Shown here piece after piece: positions 35,475 to 43,633 of a DNA stretch of 64,000 nucleotides. The DNA comes from Ochrobactrum sp. BTU1 (GTDB taxonomy: Bacteria; Pseudomonadota; Alphaproteobacteria; Rhizobiales; Rhizobiaceae). Location: positions 1,877,001 through 1,941,000 of the forward strand of contig CP076354.1 in assembly GCA_018798825.1 (NCBI GenBank), given 5' to 3'. Position 1 is the stretch's first letter; each line of letters starts with the position of its first letter. The position numbers and the translations under genes are program-made. The notes beneath the pieces were generated by a model, which was given only the letters and a program-made list of their open reading frames with translations, was not told the DNA's origin and made no database searches.

Positions 35475-35815
35475 TTCTCCTTTGAATGATTACCCAAAGG
35501 ACAGAGCCATGTAGCAGTTTTGCCAACAGAATGGCTCCATCCGCTCTCACCTGCGCAAACGCCCGGTACACCTCCTGTTATCCGGGCCAATTACGCAGTC
35601 CCGGCTGCCATTCAACAGTTTGTCAGTCGAAACTTCCGGCAACCGTTGTTCATGACAGAACAATGACACTGTGGCATGAGTTTGGTGGAAAGTCGAATTT
35701 GTTTTGGTAGCATTTTCCAATCACGAAAAATGTGATAAAGGCTTCGCTCGAAACGGGTCTGCCCCAATCTGGTGCGGCCCGTAATATCATTCTGGAACAA
35801 TACGGGGCAAACCGC
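35475..35815. other. Divergent region between two DUF465 genes
   Basis: 341 bases. It contains one small inverted repeat ATCAC-GAAAAAT-GTGAT at 35720-35736 and nothing else that I recognise. Confidence 0.35.
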
Positions 35816-36019
35816 ATGTCCGATCAGGAACAGGCCGAAATCAGATTGGCCGTAGCACGTCTGAAACAGGAACACGCGGATTTCGATGCAGCCATAAATG
35901 CCATGATGCAGGTGGGCTGCGATCAACTGCGCATTCAGCGCATGAAAAAGAAAAAACTCGCCATCAAGGATAAGCTGCAGGAAATGGAAGATCAGGTCAT
36001 CCCTGACATCATCGCCTGA
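35816..36019 (+). CDS. DUF465 (YdcH-like) protein
   Basis: 67 residues: MSDQEQAEIRLAVARLKQEH, then LRIQRMKKKKLAIKDKLQ, again the DUF465 pattern of charged alpha-helical hairpin. It is upstream of purE with a terminator between them. A longer open frame from 35732 has no conservation. Confidence 0.82.
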   Translation: MSDQEQAEIRLAVARLKQEHADFDAAINAMMQVGCDQLRIQRMKKKKLAIKDKLQEMEDQVIPDIIA

Positions 36020-36041
36020 GCATCTGACAAAAGACGTTTTA

Positions 36042-36069
36042 CAGCCGGGGTTCGCCCGGCTTTGTTTTT
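36042..36069 (+). terminator. Terminator between DUF465 gene and purE
   Basis: AGCCGGGG-TTCG-CCCGGCT followed by TTGTTTTT. Confidence 0.8.
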
Positions 36070-36114
36070 CAATATACCAACCACCAAACGATTGAAGCGG
36101 AGCAGGAAGGATCA

Positions 36115-36609
36115 ATGAGCGTGAGTGCAGACGTCGCCATCATCATGGGCAGCCAGTCCGATTGGGAAACCATGCGTCATGCAGCAGACACACTGGAGGC
36201 TCTCGGCATTTCCTTTGACGCCCGCATCGTCTCTGCGCATCGCACACCAGACCGCCTCGTCGCTTTCGCCAAAGGCGCAAAGGCTGAGGGCTTCAAGGTC
36301 GTGATCGCCGGCGCCGGTGGCGCAGCTCACCTTCCCGGCATGGCAGCAGCCATGACCCCTCTTCCAGTCTTTGGTGTGCCCGTGCAGTCAAAAGCACTTT
36401 CCGGACAGGACTCGCTCCTTTCGATTGTGCAGATGCCAGCAGGCATTCCGGTCGGCACGCTCGCTATCGGTCGCGCCGGTGCCGTCAATGCTGCTCTGCT
36501 TGCCGCAGCCGTTCTCGCACTTTACGACGATGCACTTGCTGCCCGTCTTGACGAATGGCGCACAGCGCAAACCGAAAGCGTCGCTGAACGCCCATCGGAC
36601 GAGGTCTGA
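36115..36609 (+). CDS. purE: N5-carboxyaminoimidazole ribonucleotide mutase
   Basis: 164 residues with [20 protein letters not shown], the VSAHRTPDR loop, and [15 protein letters not shown], all typical of class I PurE. It rearranges N5-CAIR to CAIR in purine synthesis. Only 1 base separates its stop from purK, so the pair is translationally coupled. GGAGCAGGAAGG precedes the start. Confidence 0.96.
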   Translation: MSVSADVAIIMGSQSDWETMRHAADTLEALGISFDARIVSAHRTPDRLVAFAKGAKAEGFKVVIAGAGGAAHLPGMAAAMTPLPVFGVPVQSKALSGQDSLLSIVQMPAGIPVGTLAIGRAGAVNAALLAAAVLALYDDALAARLDEWRTAQTESVAERPSDEV

Positions 36610-36610
36610 T

Positions 36611-37699
36611 ATGGCAAATTACGCACTGAAGGCTGGATCAACGATCGGCATTATCGGCGGCGGCCAGTTGGGTCGTATGCTGGCCATGGCAGCCGCACGC
36701 CTTGGCTATGAGACGATCATTCTGGAGCCACAGACAGATTGCCCGGCGGCTCAGGTGGCAAATCGCCAGATCATTGCAGCCTATGATGATCCCACTGCTC
36801 TTGCTGAGCTTGCGGCGGCCTCCGACGTTATCACCTATGAATTCGAGAACGTGCCGGTATCGGCAGCAGACAAGCTTGCAGAATCGGCGCTCGTTTTCCC
36901 ACCACCGGCAGCGCTTGAAATCTCGCAGGATCGCTTCACCGAGAAGCAGTTCCTCAATGAAAGCGGTATTGAGACTGCGCCCTGGCGCCTTGTCGATGAT
37001 GAGGAAACGCTCATTGCAGCGCTCGGTGCTTTGGGAGAACGCGGCATTCTGAAAACCCGCCGTCTCGGCTATGATGGCAAAGGGCAGGTTCGCCTGACGT
37101 CGCTTGATGAGAATGAAGCGCGTGCAGCACTTCAGACAATCAAGCACGCACCGGCAATTCTCGAAGGCTTTGTCGCATTCGAGCGCGAAGTCTCGGTCAT
37201 TGCAGCCCGTGATCGCGACGGCAATGTAGCAATCTTCGATATTGCGGAAAACGTTCATAAGGACGGCATTCTCGCTACCTCAACGGTTCCAGCCGCCATC
37301 TCGGCTCAGACAGCAGAAGCTGCGAGCAAGGCCGCTGAGAAGCTCCTGCATGCGCTTGATTATGTCGGTGTGCTTGGTCTCGAATTCTTCGTTCTTGCGG
37401 ATGGCACACTGCTTGCCAATGAATTTGCACCACGCGTTCACAATTCCGGCCACTGGACGGAAGCCGCTTGCGCGATCTCGCAGTTCGAGCAGCACATTCG
37501 CGCCGTTGCAAGCCTCCCGCTGGGTGACACCGTGCGCCATTCGGATTGTGTGATGGAGAATCTGATCGGCGATGACGTCGAAAAGGTGCCAGCGATTCTC
37601 GCAGAATCGAATGCTGTGCTGCATCTCTACGGTAAGAAAGAAGCGCGCCCAGGCCGCAAGATGGGTCACGTAACCCGTATAAAGCCCCGTGCAAACTAA
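36611..37699 (+). CDS. purK: N5-carboxyaminoimidazole ribonucleotide synthase
   Basis: 362 residues, ATP-grasp. N-terminal IGIIGGGQLGRMLAMAAARLG, central GRGILKTRRLGYDGKGQV-like glycine loop (written here as TRRLGYDGKGQ) and FAPRVHNSGHWT near the C-terminus. It carboxylates AIR with ATP and bicarbonate. Translated right after purE; the ATG at 36611 is fixed by conservation. An inverted repeat at 37700-37734 follows. Confidence 0.96.
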   Translation: MANYALKAGSTIGIIGGGQLGRMLAMAAARLGYETIILEPQTDCPAAQVANRQIIAAYDDPTALAELAAASDVITYEFENVPVSAADKLAESALVFPPPAALEISQDRFTEKQFLNESGIETAPWRLVDDEETLIAALGALGERGILKTRRLGYDGKGQVRLTSLDENEARAALQTIKHAPAILEGFVAFEREVSVIAARDRDGNVAIFDIAENVHKDGILATSTVPAAISAQTAEAASKAAEKLLHALDYVGVLGLEFFVLADGTLLANEFAPRVHNSGHWTEAACAISQFEQHIRAVASLPLGDTVRHSDCVMENLIGDDVEKVPAILAESNAVLHLYGKKEARPGRKMGHVTRIKPRAN

Positions 37700-37734
37700 A
37701 CTTCACGGAGGAATCTGTCAGATTCTTCCGTGAA
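37700..37734 (+). terminator. Inverted repeat after purK
   Basis: TTCACGGAGGAATC-TGTCA-GATTCTTCCGTGAA, one mismatched pair; no U-run, so possibly stabilising rather than terminating. Confidence 0.5.
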
Positions 37735-37797
37735 CAGCCCCTGCGGCCAAGATTTTCCGAACCTGACTTCGTGAATCTGCGGCGCAGGAGTTGACAT

Positions 37798-37882
37798 TTG
37801 GCTGGAATATTGTGTATTTCGGCCAACCCTTCGGGCAGGAATACTGCCTGTAACCAATTGGCGCCTTGGGCGCCTGTTTTTA
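37798..37882 (+). promoter_or_regulatory. Structured leader of rpmJ
   Basis: Three successive stems: TTGGC...GCCAA (37798-37828), GGCAG-GAATA-CTGCC (about 37834-37850) and GGCGCC-TTG-GGCGCC followed by TGTTTTTAT (37857-37882). The last looks like a Rho-independent terminator 52 bases ahead of the rpmJ start, consistent with an attenuator or with a boundary between two transcripts. Confidence 0.5.
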
Positions 37883-37934
37883 TGAAGCCCCGAGACATGT
37901 CTTGTCGATGGGCCAACCAAGACCGGTGATTGAC

Positions 37935-38060
37935 ATGAAGATCAAGAATTCGCTCAAGGCGCTCAAGGCCCGTCATCGTGACTGCCAGCTCGTTCGCCGC
38001 AAGGGCCGCGTTTACATCATCAATAAGACTGCTCCGCGCTTCAAGGCACGTCAGGGCTGA
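37935..38060 (+). CDS. rpmJ: Type B 50S ribosomal protein L36
   Basis: 41 residues: [32 protein letters not shown] and PRFKARQG. It has one Cys instead of the CxxC/CxxxxH zinc site of ordinary L36, so it is the zinc-independent (YkgO-like) form. Short gene with no operon mate; a leader with hairpins precedes it. Confidence 0.93.
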   Translation: MKIKNSLKALKARHRDCQLVRRKGRVYIINKTAPRFKARQG

Positions 38061-38100
38061 TCTTATTTCTGATTTTGCATTTGACGTTCCGCTGCGTATA

Positions 38101-38790
38101 ATGAAAATTATGCGCATGCGGAACGTTTTTGCTTATCTGAACAATTCTTCGCTTCTGATTACGCTTGGCCTTTCGGCCCTGATCAGTGCGTCTTCGGCCT
38201 ATGCCGAAACAAAGCCTTCCCTGACAGCACCGATTACGCCGGTGCAGGTTGGCACTGACAGCGACCAGAAGCCCGCTCCCAAAGAACAAAATCAAGCCGA
38301 ACAAACACCGGAAGAGCGCCTCGACAAGCTTTTTGCCGATCTCAAGCGCACCTCTGACGAAACCAAGGCACGTCGACTCACTGTCCAGATTAATCAGATC
38401 TGGTCGCAGTCGGGCAGCGCGACAATTGATCTTCTCATTCAGTGGGCAAGTGCTGCCATGCTGGAAAAGCGTTACACATCGGCGCTCGATTTCCTGAATG
38501 AAGCCATTGCGCTCAATCCGGACTATGCAGAAGCATGGAACCGTCGCGCCACCGTCTATTTCCTGCGTAACGACTATGCGCACGCCATGTACGACATCAA
38601 TCGTACGCTGGAGCTTGAGCCACGCCACTACGGTGCCCTGACAGGCATGGCGGAGATCCTGCGCGCGCGTGGGCTGAAGGAACAGGCTTTGAAAGCCTAT
38701 GAGCAGGCGCTGCAGATCAATCCGATGATGCGAGATGCTCAGAAGAGCTTGCTCGATCTCACGGAAGAGCTGAGCGACACCCGCACCTGA
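38101..38790 (+). CDS. Exported TPR protein
   Basis: 229 residues. A signal peptide (LLITLGLSALISASSAYA) is preceded by a basic start; cleavage is likely before ETKPS. From about residue 115 come three TPR units (YTSALDFLNEAIALNPDYAE, YAHAMYDINRTLELEPRHYG, QALKAYEQALQINPMMRD). It presumably holds an envelope complex; no partner known. The start is taken at ATG 38101 because the longer frame overlaps rpmJ. Terminator at 38812. Confidence 0.78.
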   Translation: MKIMRMRNVFAYLNNSSLLITLGLSALISASSAYAETKPSLTAPITPVQVGTDSDQKPAPKEQNQAEQTPEERLDKLFADLKRTSDETKARRLTVQINQIWSQSGSATIDLLIQWASAAMLEKRYTSALDFLNEAIALNPDYAEAWNRRATVYFLRNDYAHAMYDINRTLELEPRHYGALTGMAEILRARGLKEQALKAYEQALQINPMMRDAQKSLLDLTEELSDTRT

Positions 38791-38811
38791 TTCTCTCACA
38801 GAGATACAAAC

Positions 38812-38847
38812 AAAAACGCGCCCCGAAAGGAGCGCGTTTTTTCTTTT
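38812..38847 (+). terminator. Terminator after TPR gene
   Basis: AAAACGCGCCCC-GAAA-GGAGCGCGTTTTTTC. Confidence 0.85.
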
Positions 38848-38867
38848 ATACGAAGCCCACACAAAAC

Positions 38868-39044
38868 TGGATGGAATTCGGAATTATGGTGAGCCGAAAA
38901 TGGTGGGATTTGAGAACCGGCGCGCAGCGTACTTAACGTACGTGCGCACCGGAAGCGAAAAATCACGCCATTTGCAGGCCGCTCCAGCATCGGCCCAAAA
39001 ATCGGAAATGATTTTTGGAAAGCACGATGCGTTGTTTGAATAAT
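38868..39044. repeat. Mosaic intergenic repeat
   Basis: About 175 bases: GGCGCGCAGCGTACTTAACG and TACGTGCGCACCGG pair around an AACGTA/TACGTTA region, followed by GCCATTTGCAGGCCGCTCC and ATCGGAAATGATTTTTGG. This matches the style of mosaic repeats common in rhizobial genomes. The reverse strand reads as an open frame without gene features. Confidence 0.5.
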
Positions 39045-39089
39045 TTAGAGCGTCCTTTGTGCGTCCAATAGGACGCACGGCGCTCTAAA
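39045..39089. repeat. Short GC-rich hairpin, second copy
   Basis: AGAGCGTCCTTTGTGCGTCC, AATA, GGACGCACGGCGCTCT; like 2800-2842. It sits next to the pyk stop codon and could end that transcript. Confidence 0.55.
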
Positions 39090-39106
39090 AACCGAATACC
39101 GACAGT

Positions 39107-40546
39107 TTAGTCAGTGGAAGACTGACCGTCGGCGCCGATATAGGCGATGCGTAGGAGGTTGGTGGCACCTGGTGTTCCGAATGGTACACCTGCGGTGACG
39201 ATCAGACGATCACCAGCCTTCCCGAACTCTTCCTTGAAGGCGACCTGACAAGCATGGTCGACCATGTCTTCCAGATCGTGTGCATCTTCAGTCACAACAC
39301 AATGCAGACCCCAGACAACCGAAAGACGGCGTGCGGTTTCAACAATCGGCGACAGTGCGATGATTGACGTGCGTGGGCGTTCACGCGCAGCGCGCAGACC
39401 CGTCGCACCCGAAGCCGTATAGGTGACGATAGCCGACAGGTTAAGCGTTTCAGCGATCTGACGAGCAGCAAGGGCAATCGCGTCAGAACCGGTTGGTTCT
39501 GGGATTGCGCGCTGTGCATCGAGAATGCCCGGATAAGTCGGCTCACGTTCGACCTTTTCCGCGATGCGGTTCATGGTTGCGACAGCTTCAACCGGATACT
39601 GGCCGGAAGCAGATTCTGCCGAAAGCATGACAGCGTCAGCACCTTCAAACACTGCGGTTGCAACGTCTGATACTTCAGCGCGTGTTGGAACCGGTGCTGT
39701 GATCATCGATTCAAGCATCTGCGTGGCAACCACAACTGGCTTACCAGCGCGGCGTGCCTTGCGGATCATCTGCTTCTGAATGCCGGGAACGCTTTCCAGC
39801 GGCATTTCAACGCCGAGATCGCCACGCGCAACCATGATCGCGTCAGAGAGCTCAATGATCTCATCAAGACGGGTCACAGCCTGCGGCTTTTCGATCTTCG
39901 ACATCAGGCCGACCTTGCCGCCCGAAATCTTGCGTGCTTCGATCAGATCTTCAGGGCGCTGAATGAACGACAGGGCAACCCAGTCAATTTCTTCCTGCAA
40001 AACAGCATGAAAATCTTTGAAGTCTTTTTCTGTCAGTGCGCCGACACCCAGCGTGGTATCCGGCAGGCTGACGCCCTTACGATCCGAAATGCTGGTGCCT
40101 GCAACAACCTTGCAGCGGATCGACTTGCCGTCGCTTGCTTCAGCAATCAGTTCCAGCTTGCCATCGTCGATGAGAAGGCGGTGGCCCGGCTCAACAGCTT
40201 CCAGAATTTCCGGATGCGGAAGATAGACGCGGGTTTCGTCGCCAAGCTCTTCATTGTTGTCGAGCGTGAAGGTCTGGCCTGCAACGAGTGCGACCTTTGT
40301 ATTCTTGAACTTGCCAACGCGCAGCTTTGGGCCCTGAAGGTCGGCCAGAATACCGATCGGGCGACCCAGTTCCTTTTCCACATTACGGATACGCTTGACG
40401 AGCGTGCGCATCAGATCATGATCCGCATGGCTCATATTGATACGGAAGACGTCTGCGCCAGCTTCAAAAAGCTTGCGGATAACGGATTCCTCGCCTGACG
40501 CCGGGCCGAGTGTGGCGAGAATCTTGACCTTGCGGTTGCGTTTCAT
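39107..40546 (-). CDS. pyk: Pyruvate kinase
   Basis: 479 residues. VKILATLGPASGEES at the start, MSHADHDLMRTLVKRI, the active-site lysine region MSKIEKPQAV, and MVARGDLGVEMPLE. It converts phosphoenolpyruvate to pyruvate with ATP formation. Its ATG overlaps the stop of the upstream DUF1036 gene by four bases (ATGA), so the two are coupled. The promoter ahead of DUF1036 has an AATCGTTT site shared with tkt and fba. Confidence 0.96.
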   Translation of the reverse strand: MKRNRKVKILATLGPASGEESVIRKLFEAGADVFRINMSHADHDLMRTLVKRIRNVEKELGRPIGILADLQGPKLRVGKFKNTKVALVAGQTFTLDNNEELGDETRVYLPHPEILEAVEPGHRLLIDDGKLELIAEASDGKSIRCKVVAGTSISDRKGVSLPDTTLGVGALTEKDFKDFHAVLQEEIDWVALSFIQRPEDLIEARKISGGKVGLMSKIEKPQAVTRLDEIIELSDAIMVARGDLGVEMPLESVPGIQKQMIRKARRAGKPVVVATQMLESMITAPVPTRAEVSDVATAVFEGADAVMLSAESASGQYPVEAVATMNRIAEKVEREPTYPGILDAQRAIPEPTGSDAIALAARQIAETLNLSAIVTYTASGATGLRAARERPRTSIIALSPIVETARRLSVVWGLHCVVTEDAHDLEDMVDHACQVAFKEEFGKAGDRLIVTAGVPFGTPGATNLLRIAYIGADGQSSTD

Positions 40547-41004
40547 TGGTTATTCGTTCCTGTAACTGTGGAGTTTTCTAACGGCGTTTCATCGGTGAGC
40601 TGTACCATCCAGCTCGATTGTTCCCCGGTATCGTATTCCTGGAAGCCATTGCGTTGAAACCCGCGTGCAAAACAGTCCTGAACACCAGTGATGCGGAATT
40701 CCTTTTCCGCCACACACATGTTCACTTTGCCTTCCCAGCGACCACCACTCTGAGAATCCTCAGCATAAAGATAATAATAGCGCGAGGTCAGAGGCCCTTC
40801 GATCAGGGTTTTGCAGGTGGAACCATCAATGTGCCACCAGCCCTCCGTCACCCAACCAGCTTTGGCTCTGTAGCCAATGGCAACGCCAACGAGATTCTGG
40901 GTTGAGTTGCATACTCGAAAATCGGCCCGCGCTTCCATGGATGTCATCCCCAGAGCACCAATCAGCACACTGGAAAACAAACCCAAAAACATTGGAAGTC
41001 GCAT
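40543..41004 (-). CDS. DUF1036 exported protein coupled to pyk
   Basis: 153 residues from ATG 41004: MFLGLFSSVLIGALGMTSME then ARADFRVCNSTQNLVGVAIG, so a signal peptide (cut near ARA) is followed by the DUF1036 core with WWHIDGSTCKTLIEGPL and YYYLYAEDS. Four cysteines suggest disulfides. The family is uncharacterised but is often encoded just before pyk in Rhizobiales. Its stop overlaps pyk. Longer frame to 41043 has no conserved residues. Confidence 0.8.
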   Translation of the reverse strand: MRLPMFLGLFSSVLIGALGMTSMEARADFRVCNSTQNLVGVAIGYRAKAGWVTEGWWHIDGSTCKTLIEGPLTSRYYYLYAEDSQSGGRWEGKVNMCVAEKEFRITGVQDCFARGFQRNGFQEYDTGEQSSWMVQLTDETPLENSTVTGTNNQ

Positions 41005-41314
41005 TCGCCGAACTCCTTCAGCCCGCAATCGCTTTTGTCTCACGCAAGGAAATCCTCTTTCGGTCGCTCTCTTTTCGGCAGTTTCGCCTTTGATGTCAAC
41101 GCAATCCCGGAGAGAACAAATCAGTTACAGCATTTCCATTCGAACTGCATAGCGATTTCAGCGCGATTTAAACGATTAGATTCGTTCCTTTGCCGCATTC
41201 CGGAAACACCTTCCCCATTCTTTTGAGAATGATCGTTGCAATCCCGGCTTTCTCATGACAGAGCTGAAACTACTTGTGATTTATGACAGAAATCCTACCC
41301 AAGAAGCAGCTCTC
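41005..41314. other. Divergent promoter region, DUF1036-pyk / hutG-like
   Basis: About 310 bases. One regulator-like motif is listed separately; the remainder shows no hairpin or ORF that I can support. Confidence 0.35.
41167..41178. promoter_or_regulatory. AATCGTTT site upstream of DUF1036-pyk
   Basis: TTTAAACGATTA on the plus strand, equal to TAATCGTTTAAA on the gene's strand. It lies about 160 bases before the DUF1036 start and shares its core with the tkt and fba sites. Confidence 0.45.
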
Positions 41315-42127
41315 ATGTCATTTGATCCGTCCTTTTCCCCCGTCTATCAGGTCGACGGCAATCTCAGCCTCGGCCTGCTGTTGACCGCCGACCATGCCCG
41401 CCGTGATTTGCCGGCTGAATATGGCAGCCTTGGCCTGGTGCAAAGCGAGTTCGAGCGGCATATCGCCTATGATATCGGCGTTGAGGAACTGACACGTCAA
41501 TTGGCTGTGCAGCTTGATGCACCAGCCGTCATGGGTGGTTTTTCACGCCTGCTGATCGATCCCAATCGCGGCGAAGACGATCCGACGCTTATCATGCAAT
41601 TGTCTGATGGTGCGGTGATCTCCGGCAACTATCCAGTGTCGCCCGAACAGCGCGAAATCCGCCTCGACCGCTTCTATCGCCCCTATCATGATGCAGTTGC
41701 ATCCATGAGCACGCGGGTTGCAGCCGAAAGCGGGAAAGCCCCATTCATCGTCTCGATCCATTCGTTCACGCCAAACTGGCGCGGCAAGGATCGTCCGTGG
41801 CAAATCGGATTGCTTTGGGATTCTGATCCGCGCGCCGTTACACCACTGCTTTCCATGCTGCGCGAAGAGCCGGGCCTCATTGTCGGTGATAATGAGCCTT
41901 ATGATGGCGCACTTAAAAACGATGCCATGTATCGTCATGCAACGGCGCGTGGCTATGCGCATGTTCTGATTGAGGTGCGTCAGGATCTGATTGCTGACAA
42001 GGCGGGTGCGCGTGAATGGGCCGATCGGCTTGCCCCCATGCTTAATGCCATCAACGCAATGCCGGAAATCCACGAAATCCGCCATTATGGTTCGCGTTCA
42101 GGCCCGGTTCCACATCTGACAGACTGA
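41315..42127 (+). CDS. N-formylglutamate amidohydrolase family protein
   Basis: 270 residues: LLLTADHARRDLPAEYGSLG, the GGFSRLLIDPNRGEDDPTL region and VSIHSFTPNWRGK give the metal-site pattern of the N-formylglutamate amidohydrolase/HutG family, which releases formate and glutamate in the last step of one histidine pathway; other members hydrolyse related formyl amides. No hut genes lie nearby. Start ATG at 41315; the open frame from 41255 adds 20 residues without similarity. Confidence 0.85.
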   Translation: MSFDPSFSPVYQVDGNLSLGLLLTADHARRDLPAEYGSLGLVQSEFERHIAYDIGVEELTRQLAVQLDAPAVMGGFSRLLIDPNRGEDDPTLIMQLSDGAVISGNYPVSPEQREIRLDRFYRPYHDAVASMSTRVAAESGKAPFIVSIHSFTPNWRGKDRPWQIGLLWDSDPRAVTPLLSMLREEPGLIVGDNEPYDGALKNDAMYRHATARGYAHVLIEVRQDLIADKAGAREWADRLAPMLNAINAMPEIHEIRHYGSRSGPVPHLTD

Positions 42128-42303
42128 CGCTTTGCCCGCTATCCACAGCCATAACGCGATAAAACGCGTTTTTCTTACCCCAGCGGCTCTTAATTTTGCC
42201 TGCGACTCGCAGGAAAACCATGTCCGACTTTCGGCAACGGTCCTGTTCCTGTAACGAGTGACCTTTGACCTTTATTGATAATCGAGCTGAATTGGAGAAA
42301 CCC

Positions 42304-42564
42304 GTGAGCGACGACATTACCAGCGAAGCCCAGACCATCGCCGTAGGCCAGTTGCGTGCTTTCATCGAGCGCATCGAGCGTCTTGAAGAAGAAAAAAAGA
42401 CCATCGGCGACGATATCAAGGAAGTTTACGCGGAATTGAAGGGTTCGGGGTTTGACAGCAAGGTCGTAAGGACCATTATTCGTCTGCGTAAAAAAGAAGA
42501 CCATGAACGTCAGGAAGAAGAAGCCATGCTCCAGCTTTATATGGATGCACTTGGTATGGGCTGA
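42304..42564 (+). CDS. DUF2312 protein
   Basis: 86 residues from a GTG start with TTGGAG ahead of it. The sequence [37 protein letters not shown] and the YMDALGMG end match DUF2312. The family is alphaproteobacterial, small and of unknown role, with homology to GapR, the Caulobacter nucleoid protein that binds overtwisted DNA. That would make it a DNA-topology protein; inferred by family. Confidence 0.85.
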   Translation: MSDDITSEAQTIAVGQLRAFIERIERLEEEKKTIGDDIKEVYAELKGSGFDSKVVRTIIRLRKKEDHERQEEEAMLQLYMDALGMG

Positions 42565-42661
42565 CATTTAGGGCGCGGTGCGTCCGGCCTGTTGCTTCTT
42601 CCTGAAATCGAAGCCCTGCGAATTCGCCGGAATTCGTACACACAGGAAGGGGATAGGGTCC

Positions 42662-43609
42662 ATGGAGTTTAGAAAACTCGGACGTACTGAACTCGAGGTT
42701 TCGCCGCTTTGTTTTGGCGGCAATGTGTTTGGCTGGACGGTAGATGAAGCAACATCATTTTCGCTTCTCGACCGTTTTGTCGATGCCGGTCTCAATTTCA
42801 TCGATACTGCGGACGTGTATTCCGCATGGGCACCAGGCAATATCGGCGGTGAATCCGAAACTATTATTGGCAACTGGCTGAAATCCCGCGGCCTGCGCCA
42901 CAAGGTTGTGATTGCCACCAAGGTCGGTTCTGAAATGGGCCCCGACGAAAAAGGCCTTTCACCAAGCTATATCCGCAAAGCCGTCGATGCCTCCCTCAAA
43001 CGGCTGCAAACCGACTATATCGATCTCTACCAGTCGCACTGGGATGATCCCGAAACGCCGTTTGAAGATGTTCTCGGCACCTATCAGGAGCTGATCAAGG
43101 CCGGTAAAGTCCGTGCAATCGGCGCATCCAATCTGACACCGGAACGTCTGACAGAATCGCTTGATGTTGCGAAGAAGCATGGCCTACCGCGCTATGAAAC
43201 CTTGCAGCCGCTTTATAATCTCTATGACAGACCGGCTTTTGAGGATGGACTCGAAGCGATCTGCCGCGACAATGAGTTGGGCGTTATCAATTATTATTCG
43301 CTGGCTTCCGGCTTCCTGACCGGCAAATACCGCTCAAAAGACGATCTCGGCCAGAGTGCGCGCGGTCAAACGGTTGAGAAATACCTGACGGATCGCGGGT
43401 CGCGGATTATTGCGGCACTTGATCAGGTTGCTCGCGCCAATGACGCTAAACCGGCGCAAATCGCAATTGCCTGGCTAATTGCGAGACCATCCATCACGGC
43501 ACCAATCGCCAGCGCCACGCGTCTCACCCAGCTCAATGAGCTGCTCGATGCCGCACAGATCAAGCTGGATGCTGAAGCGATTGCCCTGCTCGACAAGGCA
43601 AGCGCTTAA
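42662..43609 (+). CDS. Aldo/keto reductase
   Basis: 315 residues: MEFRKLGRTELEVSPLCFGG, FIDTADVYSAW with the catalytic Asp and Tyr, ATKVGSEMGPD with Lys, the DLYQSHWDDPETPFEDVLGT region and IAIAWLIARPSITAPI near the end. A typical NADPH-dependent (beta/alpha)8 barrel, YajO/Tas type. Substrate unknown. The start follows a GGAAGGGG site. Confidence 0.92.
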   Translation: MEFRKLGRTELEVSPLCFGGNVFGWTVDEATSFSLLDRFVDAGLNFIDTADVYSAWAPGNIGGESETIIGNWLKSRGLRHKVVIATKVGSEMGPDEKGLSPSYIRKAVDASLKRLQTDYIDLYQSHWDDPETPFEDVLGTYQELIKAGKVRAIGASNLTPERLTESLDVAKKHGLPRYETLQPLYNLYDRPAFEDGLEAICRDNELGVINYYSLASGFLTGKYRSKDDLGQSARGQTVEKYLTDRGSRIIAALDQVARANDAKPAQIAIAWLIARPSITAPIASATRLTQLNELLDAAQIKLDAEAIALLDKASA

Positions 43610-43633
43610 CCAGAAACGAAACGGAAGGGTAAA

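Noticed and set aside
36080..36100. AAACGATTGAA before purE as a carbon-regulator site
   Set aside because: Matches one half of the motif but lacks the paired arm; the 8-mer alone is expected by chance about twice per window.
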